Assembly: GCA_038257245.1 (NCBI GenBank)
Contig: JBBSJL010000004.1
Coordinates: 1-56,338 of the forward strand
Direction of reading: 5' to 3'
Origin: JAGQNP01 sp038257245
Lineage (GTDB): Bacteria > Patescibacteriota > Saccharimonadia > Saccharimonadales > JACQNP01
DNA: 56,338 nt
Below, piece after piece: positions 48,141 to 55,584 of this stretch. A program made the position numbers and the translations under genes. Every line of letters starts with the position of its first letter. Position 1 is the first letter of the stretch. The notes under the pieces are model-generated. The model was not told the DNA's origin and made no database searches. It worked only from the letters and a program-made list of their open reading frames with translations.

Positions 48141-49196
48141 ATGTTTAAGAAGTACAAATCCTACAGAAAAAAATCCGTCCAGCCCAAGTTAATTGGGATA
48201 GCTGCGATTATTGTATTGATTATAGCTATTACAGGGGTGTTTATGATCAGAAAGTCATATAATGATAACTTAAAGCCAGTTAGTGCATCACAAAATACAC
48301 AGCTTGTAACAATTCCTTTGGGGTCAACAGTCAAAGAAGTCGGCGAAACTTTAGAAAAGGCTGGGGTCATAAGGTCGGGATGGGCTTTCGAGTGGTATAT
48401 ACGTAACAATAACTTGAGAAATGACATCCAGGCCGGTACATATTACCTGCGACCTAATCAGCATGTCGAGGAAATAACTAACATTATTACTCAAGGCAAA
48501 GTTGCAACTGATCTTGTAACAATCTTGCCAGGTCAGAGGCTGGATCAAGTCAGGGCTGCATTAATCGGCTATGGATACACGGAGGAGTCTGTCGACCAGG
48601 CACTTGACCCGAGTAACTACTCTAATCACCCTGCTCTTGTGGATAAACCAGAATCAGCAAGTTTAGAAGGTTACTTATATCCTGAATCATTCCAGAAAAC
48701 GGCCGATACCAGCGCAGAAACCATTGTAAAGTCATCACTCGATGAAATGCAGAAGCAGCTGACCCCGACCCTGAGAGCTGGAATAGTTAAACAAGGCCTA
48801 ACTGTCCACCAGGGGATAATATTGGCATCAATTATTGACCAAGAAGTAAGCAACCCTGATGATAAGAAAACCGTGGCTCAAGTATTCCTGAAGAGACTAA
48901 AAGAAAACCGGCCACTAGAATCAGATCCTACGGCAATTTATGGCGCAGTATTAGCCGGCGAAGAGCCGAGCATACTCTATTCATCTGCTTACAATACCTA
49001 CGAAAACTTTGGTTTGCCACCGACACCAATTAGTAACGCCTCTGGCACGGCTTTATTGGCGGTTGCAGGCCCTTCAAACACCGACTATTTATTCTTTGTA
49101 GCTGGAGATGATGGTAATACATACTACTCTCGCACACTTGCCGAGCATGAGAGTTTGACCCGTGAACATTGTAAAAAACTATGCTCTTCTAATTAA
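48141..49196 (+). CDS. mltG: Endolytic murein transglycosylase MltG-like
   Basis: A 351-residue membrane-anchored lytic transglycosylase. Residues 17-37 form the anchor, a LysM-like domain follows (TIPLGSTVKEVGETLEKAG), and the YceG/MltG core has SLEGYLYPESF, ILASIIDQEVSN, VAQVFLKRL, LESDPTAIYG and SNASGTALLAVAGPSNTDYLFFVA. MltG cuts new glycan strands and sets their length. The catalytic Glu, which in E. coli lies in ASIVEKE, is Asp233 here (ASIIDQE). The ruvX-mltG pair is common in bacteria. GTT start sequence none; ATG 48141. Confidence 0.93.
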   Translation: MFKKYKSYRKKSVQPKLIGIAAIIVLIIAITGVFMIRKSYNDNLKPVSASQNTQLVTIPLGSTVKEVGETLEKAGVIRSGWAFEWYIRNNNLRNDIQAGTYYLRPNQHVEEITNIITQGKVATDLVTILPGQRLDQVRAALIGYGYTEESVDQALDPSNYSNHPALVDKPESASLEGYLYPESFQKTADTSAETIVKSSLDEMQKQLTPTLRAGIVKQGLTVHQGIILASIIDQEVSNPDDKKTVAQVFLKRLKENRPLESDPTAIYGAVLAGEEPSILYSSAYNTYENFGLPPTPISNASGTALLAVAGPSNTDYLFFVAGDDGNTYYSRTLAEHESLTREHCKKLCSSN

Positions 49197-49258
49197 CAGG
49201 GGTTACCGAAGTTACAAGCTATTGAATTATGTAGATAAATTTGATAGAATTTAGCAGT

Positions 49259-49384
49259 AATTTCAGATTATGTGATTTTCATGACCTGAAGTTACTCTCT
49301 AACTGTTAATAATAGCTAATCAAGATTGGTCGATCTTTCTTGAAATCAAATTAAGAACCAGTTAGAGAAGTGTCATAACGACAC
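49259..49384 (+). promoter_or_regulatory. Structured 5' leader of the LysM-CHAP gene
   Basis: Three nested or consecutive stems are visible in 126 nt. AATTTCAG (49259-49266) with CTGAAGTT (49286-49293), one G-T pair; TCTCTAACTG (49296-49305) with CAGTTAGAGA (49359-49368), a perfect 10-bp stem enclosing smaller hairpins (AGAT/ATCT); and GTGTC-ATAAC-GACAC (49370-49384) ending at the ATG. The ribosome site would be inside the last stem. It resembles a cis-regulatory RNA; I could not match it to the c-di-AMP (ydaO) consensus that controls wall hydrolases elsewhere. Confidence 0.5.
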
Positions 49385-50548
49385 ATGGAGATTTGTATTC
49401 GTATCAATTCAGAAACCTTAAATTTAAAACTTAAGGTTGAAAAAACAACAAAAACCTACAGACGCATCTTTCGTAAAACGATCCTTAAGTCTCGCAAGAG
49501 GATGGTTCGTTATGGTTTATTGGCCGCTAACATTGTTTTGTTAGTTGGAGTAGTTGCTATTGTTCTTAACAATCCTAACGCCAGCCAGGCCGGTAAGCAA
49601 AATGCTTTAGTTGTTGCCAATAGCTCAGAAGTTATTCAAAATCCCCTAGATCAGCTATCATCAGCCGATATCGCTGTTAATGTTGCTCAAATTACCGGGA
49701 TAAGCGAAGCTACAGCAGTGCGGAATCAAGCTGATTCAGAAAACGCACTGTTATCACTTACACCAGCTGATGATAAAGTTGTTGCTCGTCCGCAAGTTGT
49801 GGCAACCGATAGAAAATCCAAACAAGATATTAAAGTTTACAAGGCCATAGAAGGCGACAGCGTAAGCTCTATAGCAGCCCAATTTGGTGTGTCGTCAGAT
49901 AGTATTCGTTGGAGCAATGGTTTGACCGGTGACAGCGTTACAGCAGGAGCTGAGTTGCTAATTCCGCCAGTTGGTGTTGACGGTATTGTTTATACGGTTA
50001 AATCTGGAGACACACCCGATTCTTTGGCGACAAAATACCGCAGCAACAAAGATTTAATAATTGCTTATAACGATGCTGAAATTAGCGGGCTTAAAGAAGG
50101 TGAAAGAATTATTATTCCTGATGGGCAACAGCCTGTAGTAAGGCCTACAGTTGGCTATAATGTTGCAACAGCAGCATCAAGTTCTGGTTTTGCGTGGGGC
50201 GGTAGCTCTGCTGTTTACGGTGGTGGTGGATATGATTATGGTTATTGTACTTGGTATGCATCAGTGCGTCGTGCACAGATTGGTCGACCAGTGCCTAGTA
50301 ACTTAGGTAATGCTAGTACCTGGAAGATTCTGGCTCAGCGAGCTGGTCATGGTATAGGCAATACACCACAAGCTGGCGCAATTATTTGGACTCCACCAAG
50401 AGATTACTACGGGCATGTTGGATTTGTAGAATCAGTTGACGCCGATGGTACAGTACATATATCAGAAATGAATACAGTGGGTTGGGGTAGGGTTAGTACG
50501 AAAACTCTAACGCCTGAACAGGCTGCTTCTTACGGCTATATTTATTAA
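49385..50548 (+). CDS. LysM-CHAP peptidoglycan hydrolase
   Basis: A 387-residue exported wall enzyme. A long basic N-terminus (residues 1-42) precedes one transmembrane/signal segment (YGLLAANIVLLVGVVAIVL, about 44-62). Two LysM domains: AIEGDSVSSIAAQFGVSS..NGLTG and VKSGDTPDSLATKYRSN..YNDAE. The C-terminal 130 residues are a CHAP domain with GYCTWYASVRRA (catalytic Cys) and YYGHVGFVES (catalytic His), then ISEMNTVGWG. CHAP enzymes cut peptide stems or cross-bridges of peptidoglycan. The ATG at 49385 has no clear Shine-Dalgarno site, as the upstream hairpin reaches the start codon. A later Met at residue 43 is a possible start. Confidence 0.92.
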   Translation: MEICIRINSETLNLKLKVEKTTKTYRRIFRKTILKSRKRMVRYGLLAANIVLLVGVVAIVLNNPNASQAGKQNALVVANSSEVIQNPLDQLSSADIAVNVAQITGISEATAVRNQADSENALLSLTPADDKVVARPQVVATDRKSKQDIKVYKAIEGDSVSSIAAQFGVSSDSIRWSNGLTGDSVTAGAELLIPPVGVDGIVYTVKSGDTPDSLATKYRSNKDLIIAYNDAEISGLKEGERIIIPDGQQPVVRPTVGYNVATAASSSGFAWGGSSAVYGGGGYDYGYCTWYASVRRAQIGRPVPSNLGNASTWKILAQRAGHGIGNTPQAGAIIWTPPRDYYGHVGFVESVDADGTVHISEMNTVGWGRVSTKTLTPEQAASYGYIY

Positions 50549-50598
50549 TCTGAAGCCAACTCTTTACGCATATCTGTAAAACCTGTAGGCTATAGGTG

Positions 50599-51867
50599 AT
50601 GTTTGTAGACAAAGTAACAGTTGATGTTCAAGCTGGTGATGGCGGTAATGGGGCCGTTAGTTTTCGACATGAAAAGTATGTAGATAAAGGTGGCCCAGAT
50701 GGTGGAGATGGTGGTCAGGGCGGCAGTATCGTCGTACGTAGTAGTCGCAACAACAATACTTTAGCTGAATTTCGATACAGTAAATTGCTCAAAGCCGAAT
50801 CTGGTCAGGCTGGCTCAAAACGAAAAAGGCACGGTAAAAATGCCAAAACCCTTGTAGTCAAGGTTCCAATAGGAACAGTTGTTACAGACGAAAAAGGCAC
50901 GATAATGGCTGACTTAATTGATGATGGGCAAGAAGTTATTATTGCCAAAGGGGGTAATGGCGGGTATGGGAATGCTCACTTTGTTTCCTCAACTAGACAA
51001 GTGCCCAGAATTGCTGAAAAGGGAGAACCAGGCCAAAAGTTGTCTGCTCAATTTGAGCTTAAAATGATCGCCGACGTGGGACTTGTTGGATTGCCGAATG
51101 CAGGAAAATCAACATTTCTAGGAGCTGTAAGCAATGCAAGGCCAGAGATCGCAGACTATCCGTTTACGACACTAAGCCCTAATCTTGGAGTTGTTGATAT
51201 TGATGACAATTCCGTCCTGATCGCTGATATCCCGGGGCTGATCGAAGGTGCCAGCCAGGGTAAGGGGTTAGGTGATGAGTTCTTACGGCATGTCGAAAGA
51301 ACAGCTGTTTTAATCCATCTTATTGATGCATATAACGAAAAAGTAGACCTAGCTTACAAAACTATAATTGATGAGTTAGCCGCATATGAGGTTGATCTTT
51401 CTAGGAAGCCGCAGATTATTGCTATAACGAAAATCGAAGGTCTTGATGACGAGATAATAAATGCCAAAATAGCCGAGATTAATAAAATTTGTCCAAAAAC
51501 AACCTTGGTTACTGCGATTTCTTCTCAGTCAGGTGTGGGTGTTAAGGAACTTTTGCGTAAAGTTGCAGTACTAGTAACAAAAAATCGACAAAAAATCGAA
51601 GAAATCGAGATGACAGAAACAGTTCCAGTACTAACTCTGGAAGATACGTCAGATAGTTGGCAAGTCGAAAAGACCAAAAAAGGTTATGTTGTAAGTGGCG
51701 AAAAGATCGAAAGATTTGCATCACGAACTGATTTCGAAAACCCACATGGAGTAGAACGACTACGTGATATTATGCGCAAAATGGGCATTATGCATGACCT
51801 TGAAAGAAAAGGCATTGATGCTGGTGACGACATAATATTTAAAGACCACGGCAGTATAGAATACTAG
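50599..51867 (+). CDS. obg: Obg GTPase
   Basis: Ribosome assembly GTPase (50S maturation, stress links). The Obg fold at residues 1-155 is glycine-rich (GPDGGDGGQGGS, KGGNGGYGNAHF); G1 GLPNAGKST, G2 PFTTLSPN, G3 DIPGLIEGASQGKGLG, G4 ITKIE (NKxD in most, TK-x-E here) and G5 SSQSG follow. The C-terminal OCT domain (about 330-400) is present (WQVEKTKKGYVVSGEKIERFA). ATG 50599; GTG at 50596 also fits. AGGTG sits just upstream. Confidence 0.96.
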   Translation: MFVDKVTVDVQAGDGGNGAVSFRHEKYVDKGGPDGGDGGQGGSIVVRSSRNNNTLAEFRYSKLLKAESGQAGSKRKRHGKNAKTLVVKVPIGTVVTDEKGTIMADLIDDGQEVIIAKGGNGGYGNAHFVSSTRQVPRIAEKGEPGQKLSAQFELKMIADVGLVGLPNAGKSTFLGAVSNARPEIADYPFTTLSPNLGVVDIDDNSVLIADIPGLIEGASQGKGLGDEFLRHVERTAVLIHLIDAYNEKVDLAYKTIIDELAAYEVDLSRKPQIIAITKIEGLDDEIINAKIAEINKICPKTTLVTAISSQSGVGVKELLRKVAVLVTKNRQKIEEIEMTETVPVLTLEDTSDSWQVEKTKKGYVVSGEKIERFASRTDFENPHGVERLRDIMRKMGIMHDLERKGIDAGDDIIFKDHGSIEY

Positions 51868-51918
51868 TCACCAAACACGTCAGTATAATATTTAACAGAT
51901 AGTGTTAAACTAGATTTA

Positions 51919-53358
51919 ATGGACAACACATTATACTTCTATGATCTTGAAACGAGCGGGTTCAATCCTCGCGAGGCTCGGATAATGCAGTTTGCCGGGC
52001 AACGTACAGACTTGAAAATGAAACCTATAGGTGAACCAGACAATATGTTTATAAAATTAACCGAGGATATTTTACCTGAACCCGACGCCATATTAGTAAC
52101 GGGCATCACCCCTCAGCAAACAATTGCCGACGGCGTTACAGAATCAGATTTTCTAAAGTATTTTCATGAAAACATTGTTATTCCAGGAACAATATTTACA
52201 GGCTTTAATTCTGTTAGATTCGATGATGAATTTATGAGGTTTCTTCACTACAGAAATTTTTATGATCCGTATGAATGGCAATGGAAGGAAGAAAGAGGCA
52301 GATGGGATTTGTTGGACGTGGTACGAATGACTCGTGCATTACGCCCAGACGGAATTGAGTGGCCGTTCGATAGTTCCGGCAAGCCTAGTAATCGTTTGGA
52401 ACTACTTACGAGCATAAACAAGCTAAATCATTCTAGCGTACATGATGCTTTATCTGATGTTGAAGCTACAATCTCTGTAGCTAGACTTATCCATAATAAA
52501 CAGCCAAAACTCTTCAATTATTTACTAGAAATTAGAGACAAAAAATCAGCAGCAAATTTAGTGTTAAAAGACCAACCATTTGTCTACACATCCGGTAAGT
52601 ACAATAGCGAATACGAAAAAACTACTGTCGCCGGCTTGCTGGCAGAACATCCATCACAACAGGGTGGAGCGCTTGTTTTTGACTTGCGATATGATCCAAG
52701 TGCATTCATTGATCTAAAACCACAAGAATTGGCTGAAGCCATGAGGCGTAGAAGTGATGAAGAGGGTCCAAGGTTCCCACTAAAAACCCTAAAGTATAAT
52801 CGTTGTCCTGCGATAGCGCCGATTAATGTCCTAGATACAGTTACGCAAAAAAAACTTAGTATTGATATAAAAACTATCAACAAAAACCACACTACGCTAA
52901 TCTCTGTTAGAAATGATCTCGAACTGACAGTTAAGCGGGCTCTGGAGCTATTGGATAAGAAACAACAAGCCAAGTTTATAGAAGATAACTTGGATGCTGA
53001 TGGCCGACTATATGAAGGTTTCTTCTCCGAAAGTGATAAGACGAAAATGAGTCTAGTCCGCGCTACAGATCCTTCTGAATTTTCCGAACTGGACGTTATT
53101 TTTAATGACGGTAGACTACAGGCTCTATTACCTCTATATAAAGCTAGAAACTTCCCTACAACTATTAGTGATGAAGACCGCGTAGTTTGGGATCAATTTA
53201 AAGAAAGACGACTACTTGGTGGAGGCACCGACAGTAGAATAATGAAATTTTTCAATCGTATAACTGAGCTTGCTGAAGATTCCAGCCTAACTCCCAAGAA
53301 ACAATATCTACTGCAAGAGTTAAAACTGTACGCAGAAAGCATCGCTCCTATTCTGTAA
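51919..53358 (+). CDS. sbcB: Exodeoxyribonuclease I
   Basis: A 479-residue 3'-5' single-strand DNA exonuclease. DEDDh residues: FYDLETSG (Asp and Glu), GFNSVRFDDEF, and SSVHDALSDVEAT (His, Asp and Asp). The extended SH3-like and helical domains follow to the C-terminus (FDLRYDPSAFIDL, RCPAIAPINVL). It matches the E. coli ExoI layout in full length, an enzyme rather irregularly kept in reduced genomes. TAAACT ends 7 nt before ATG (leaderless). Confidence 0.94.
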   Translation: MDNTLYFYDLETSGFNPREARIMQFAGQRTDLKMKPIGEPDNMFIKLTEDILPEPDAILVTGITPQQTIADGVTESDFLKYFHENIVIPGTIFTGFNSVRFDDEFMRFLHYRNFYDPYEWQWKEERGRWDLLDVVRMTRALRPDGIEWPFDSSGKPSNRLELLTSINKLNHSSVHDALSDVEATISVARLIHNKQPKLFNYLLEIRDKKSAANLVLKDQPFVYTSGKYNSEYEKTTVAGLLAEHPSQQGGALVFDLRYDPSAFIDLKPQELAEAMRRRSDEEGPRFPLKTLKYNRCPAIAPINVLDTVTQKKLSIDIKTINKNHTTLISVRNDLELTVKRALELLDKKQQAKFIEDNLDADGRLYEGFFSESDKTKMSLVRATDPSEFSELDVIFNDGRLQALLPLYKARNFPTTISDEDRVVWDQFKERRLLGGGTDSRIMKFFNRITELAEDSSLTPKKQYLLQELKLYAESIAPIL

Positions 53359-53359
53359 A

Positions 53360-53530
53360 CTAAGCTAGGATTTTTTTGTCTGTTTCTTGATTTGGAGTCT
53401 GTTTTTTGCGAATCATAATTCTGGTAGCGTCGTAGGCAACTAGAGCAACGGCTGTCATCACTAACAACCAATTAAAGGTAATAACTAGATTTGTGCCAGG
53501 AATTTCCCCGAGCACCATAAACTCCATCAT
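53360..53530 (-). CDS. Small membrane protein, 56 residues
   Basis: Minus-strand frame from ATG 53530 (a second ATG follows directly) to TAG 53360. GAGGGAAG lies about 6 nt upstream, a good Shine-Dalgarno site. The protein begins MMEFMVLGEIPG, has one hydrophobic helix (ITFNWLLVMTAVALVAY, about residues 17-33) and a basic, polar tail (RKKQTPNQETDKK). Nothing else codes in the 246-bp gap after sbcB. Its topology suggests outside N-terminus and cytoplasmic tail. No function can be proposed. Confidence 0.6.
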   Translation of the reverse strand: MMEFMVLGEIPGTNLVITFNWLLVMTAVALVAYDATRIMIRKKQTPNQETDKKILA

Positions 53531-53604
53531 TATGACTTCCCTCAGCCTTAATTAATTACATACTACACGAAATATGCGAAAAGTCAACAAGATTGTTTAA
53601 AACA

Positions 53605-54009
53605 CTAATATTTTTTGCGTATCTTTTTGAATCGGTTTTTATTACCGAGCAGCAAAACGAGGGAAACAATAACCAGCCATACAGCGGCGGTTTTAGCTAT
53701 ATTGCGTGTAAATGTTAAAACTATCATCACAGCTAATCCTAGGAAGATCAGGCCGGCTATATCAACAAGGGTGTTTATGGTTTTCGACCCGTTAAATAAC
53801 TTATCCGAAATATTTATGCCATTTTTCTTTATTAGTAGTAGCCACCTTTGTGCCCAATCATGGTTAATAGACAATAATCCTAGCCCCGCAATTAATAGAG
53901 GAATACCACCAGGTCCTGGCAGCCATCCGGTTAAACCTGCCAGTATTATTAAAAGAACTCCAGCAGTATCTATGAGTATAAATTTAAGTCGTTTGCTAAG
54001 ACCTTTCAT
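53605..54009 (-). CDS. PGPGW-type transmembrane protein
   Basis: A 134-residue membrane protein of the putative transmembrane PGPGW family: the signature is LTGWLPGPGGIPLLIAGLGLLS (here split as LTGWLPGPGG and IPLLIAGLG), followed by HDWAQRW. Helices at about 10-50 (hairpin) and 86-120 (LIFLGLAVMIVLTFT and AAVWLVIVSLVLLLG). The C-terminal tail is strongly basic (NKNRFKKIRKKY). The family has no established function. The start is 15 nt from the pheA end; the two may be cotranscribed. Confidence 0.75.
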   Translation of the reverse strand: MKGLSKRLKFILIDTAGVLLIILAGLTGWLPGPGGIPLLIAGLGLLSINHDWAQRWLLLIKKNGINISDKLFNGSKTINTLVDIAGLIFLGLAVMIVLTFTRNIAKTAAVWLVIVSLVLLLGNKNRFKKIRKKY

Positions 54010-54023
54010 ATACTAATCATAAT

Positions 54024-54854
54024 CTAAAGAGGGTTTTTCTTGTAATTTCCTAGTACTTTAATGTCGCAACCTTGTTCTTTGAGTTGGTCAAAGACTTTAC
54101 TATAGACCGTAGAGTCATAGTCAATCTCTATATCGATATAAAACATATAATGCCATGCTTTGCCAATGATTGGTCGGGAGTGCAGGGCTGATAAATTAAT
54201 CTTGTGATTGTTAAAAACTTCTAATACATGGAAAAGCGAACCAGCTTTGGTGTCTTTGGGCGTTTGTAGTACCAGTGAAGTTTTATTCGCGCCTTCCATC
54301 AAGTTATTTGCGGCATTACGTTGCAATACTACGAATCGTGTAAAGTTATGTTTATTTGTCTCAATAGACTTATTCAAAACTTCTAAACCATGCAATTTTG
54401 CAGCGTCGATACTGGCAATAGCGACCTTTGATTTATCATTCCACTTTTTAATGCATTCAACACTTTTTGCAGTATCAAAATTTTCGAATTTGATAGCTTT
54501 CGGTATATAAGTATCTATAAAGTCATGACATTGTGCCAAAGCGATAGGGTGTGAGTGAATTTCTTTAATCTCATTTAGTTTTGTTCTAGGTAGTCCAATT
54601 AGGTTTTGTTCTATACGCAAGTAAACTTCTCCGTGTATGGTAACTGGCTGGTTAAGTATCAGGTCGTAAACTTCGTTGATTGTGCCGTATAGAGAGTTTT
54701 CTATGGCTACTAGTGCGTAATCTGATTGCATGCCAACAAGCGCCATGATTGCCTCTTTAAAGCTGTCACATGGTATAACTGTTGCTTTGCCGTGGAACTT
54801 TTGCGCAGCAATGTCATGAAATGATGCCGTCTGTCCCTGAATAGATACTTTCAT
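54024..54854 (-). CDS. pheA: Prephenate dehydratase with ACT domain
   Basis: Turns prephenate into phenylpyruvate for phenylalanine synthesis. The protein, 276 residues from ATG 54854, begins MKVSIQGQTASFHDIAAQKF, aligned with family N-termini (an ATG at 54872 adds six residues). It has YALVAIENSLYGTINEVYD, HPIALAQCHDFI, VAIASIDAAKLHG and the TRF motif (HNFTRFVVL) with the catalytic Thr. The ACT domain follows (SLVLQTPKDTKAGSLFHVLE, NLSALHSRPI). Monofunctional: no chorismate mutase. No other shikimate genes are in the window, and most CPR genomes lack this pathway, so its role is unclear. Confidence 0.94.
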   Translation of the reverse strand: MKVSIQGQTASFHDIAAQKFHGKATVIPCDSFKEAIMALVGMQSDYALVAIENSLYGTINEVYDLILNQPVTIHGEVYLRIEQNLIGLPRTKLNEIKEIHSHPIALAQCHDFIDTYIPKAIKFENFDTAKSVECIKKWNDKSKVAIASIDAAKLHGLEVLNKSIETNKHNFTRFVVLQRNAANNLMEGANKTSLVLQTPKDTKAGSLFHVLEVFNNHKINLSALHSRPIIGKAWHYMFYIDIEIDYDSTVYSKVFDQLKEQGCDIKVLGNYKKNPL

Positions 54855-54923
54855 ACCATGTAAGACTACCATAACCTGTGGTAATATGTATTAAATTGTG
54901 GGATAAAACTAATCTGGAGATAT

Positions 54924-55547
54924 ATGCCTAGACGACATAGCAATGTTTATCGTAGATACAGTAGTGAAGCAAACCGAGAATCACGCAAAAAATCAACTCT
55001 AAAAATTGTTAGGATGGTGTCACCAGAAAATACGTCAGAGATCAATGGTGTTATCCATACTCTTTTAGCAGATAATACTTTGCCCGTAATGGACAGAGTA
55101 CCAGGCAGCCATCCTTTATTTGTACTTGATCCAAGACAGGTTAGAAAAGAGTTTAATAACGGCTTTAGAGTTGGATTCGATTGCTACAGGGCAAAAGTGG
55201 ATGCAGAAAACCAAAATGGGAATCGTGATGAGATCGAAGCTAGTATTGGCGGGCTAACTCTCAGGGGTAATAAAGGTAGAAACTTGCTTTTTGCCAAAGT
55301 TGATGCACCCGAACTAACATATGAAATGTTGGCGTATTTTAGTATATTGGGATCTTATGGCTTAAGGGGCTTTGAAAAAAGGTCACATAATACTCCTAGA
55401 GCCCCAGAAATATTTTTAGGAAAATTTAGCGAGTATCCTTCTCGAAGTGTTCAAGAAGAGATAATCGAGGCAGTAGACACAGGATTTGCTATTCATAACA
55501 TTGACAATATAACTCTAGGGCCTTCTCGGTTTGATGTTATAGACTAG
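54924..55547 (+). CDS. Hypothetical protein, 207 residues
   Basis: Not recognised. Strongly basic first 27 residues (RRHSNVYRRYSSEANRESRKK), then a mixed alpha/beta domain without membrane segments (FNNGFRVGFDCYRAKV, EIEASIGGLTLRG, FAKVDAPELTYEM). GGAGA about 6 nt upstream of the ATG supports translation. The N-terminus could bind nucleic acid. It is followed by uvrA with its own promoter. Confidence 0.5.
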   Translation: MPRRHSNVYRRYSSEANRESRKKSTLKIVRMVSPENTSEINGVIHTLLADNTLPVMDRVPGSHPLFVLDPRQVRKEFNNGFRVGFDCYRAKVDAENQNGNRDEIEASIGGLTLRGNKGRNLLFAKVDAPELTYEMLAYFSILGSYGLRGFEKRSHNTPRAPEIFLGKFSEYPSRSVQEEIIEAVDTGFAIHNIDNITLGPSRFDVID

Positions 55548-55567
55548 CTTATATCTGTAAAATTAGC

Positions 55568-55573
55568 TATAAT
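55568..55573 (+). promoter_or_regulatory. uvrA -10 element
   Basis: Perfect TATAAT ending 11 nt before the ATG at 55585, allowing at most a 5-nt leader. No -35 consensus at 17 bp. Confidence 0.5.
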
Positions 55574-55584
55574 AGACCGACTTT

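Noticed and set aside
49197..49384. c-di-AMP (ydaO/yuaA) riboswitch
   Set aside because: The conserved internal motifs of that class are not visible, although stems exist; left as an unclassified structured leader.
53615..54016. 133-residue plus-strand ORF
   Set aside because: It is antisense to the PGPGW-family membrane protein, which has a recognisable signature on the minus strand.
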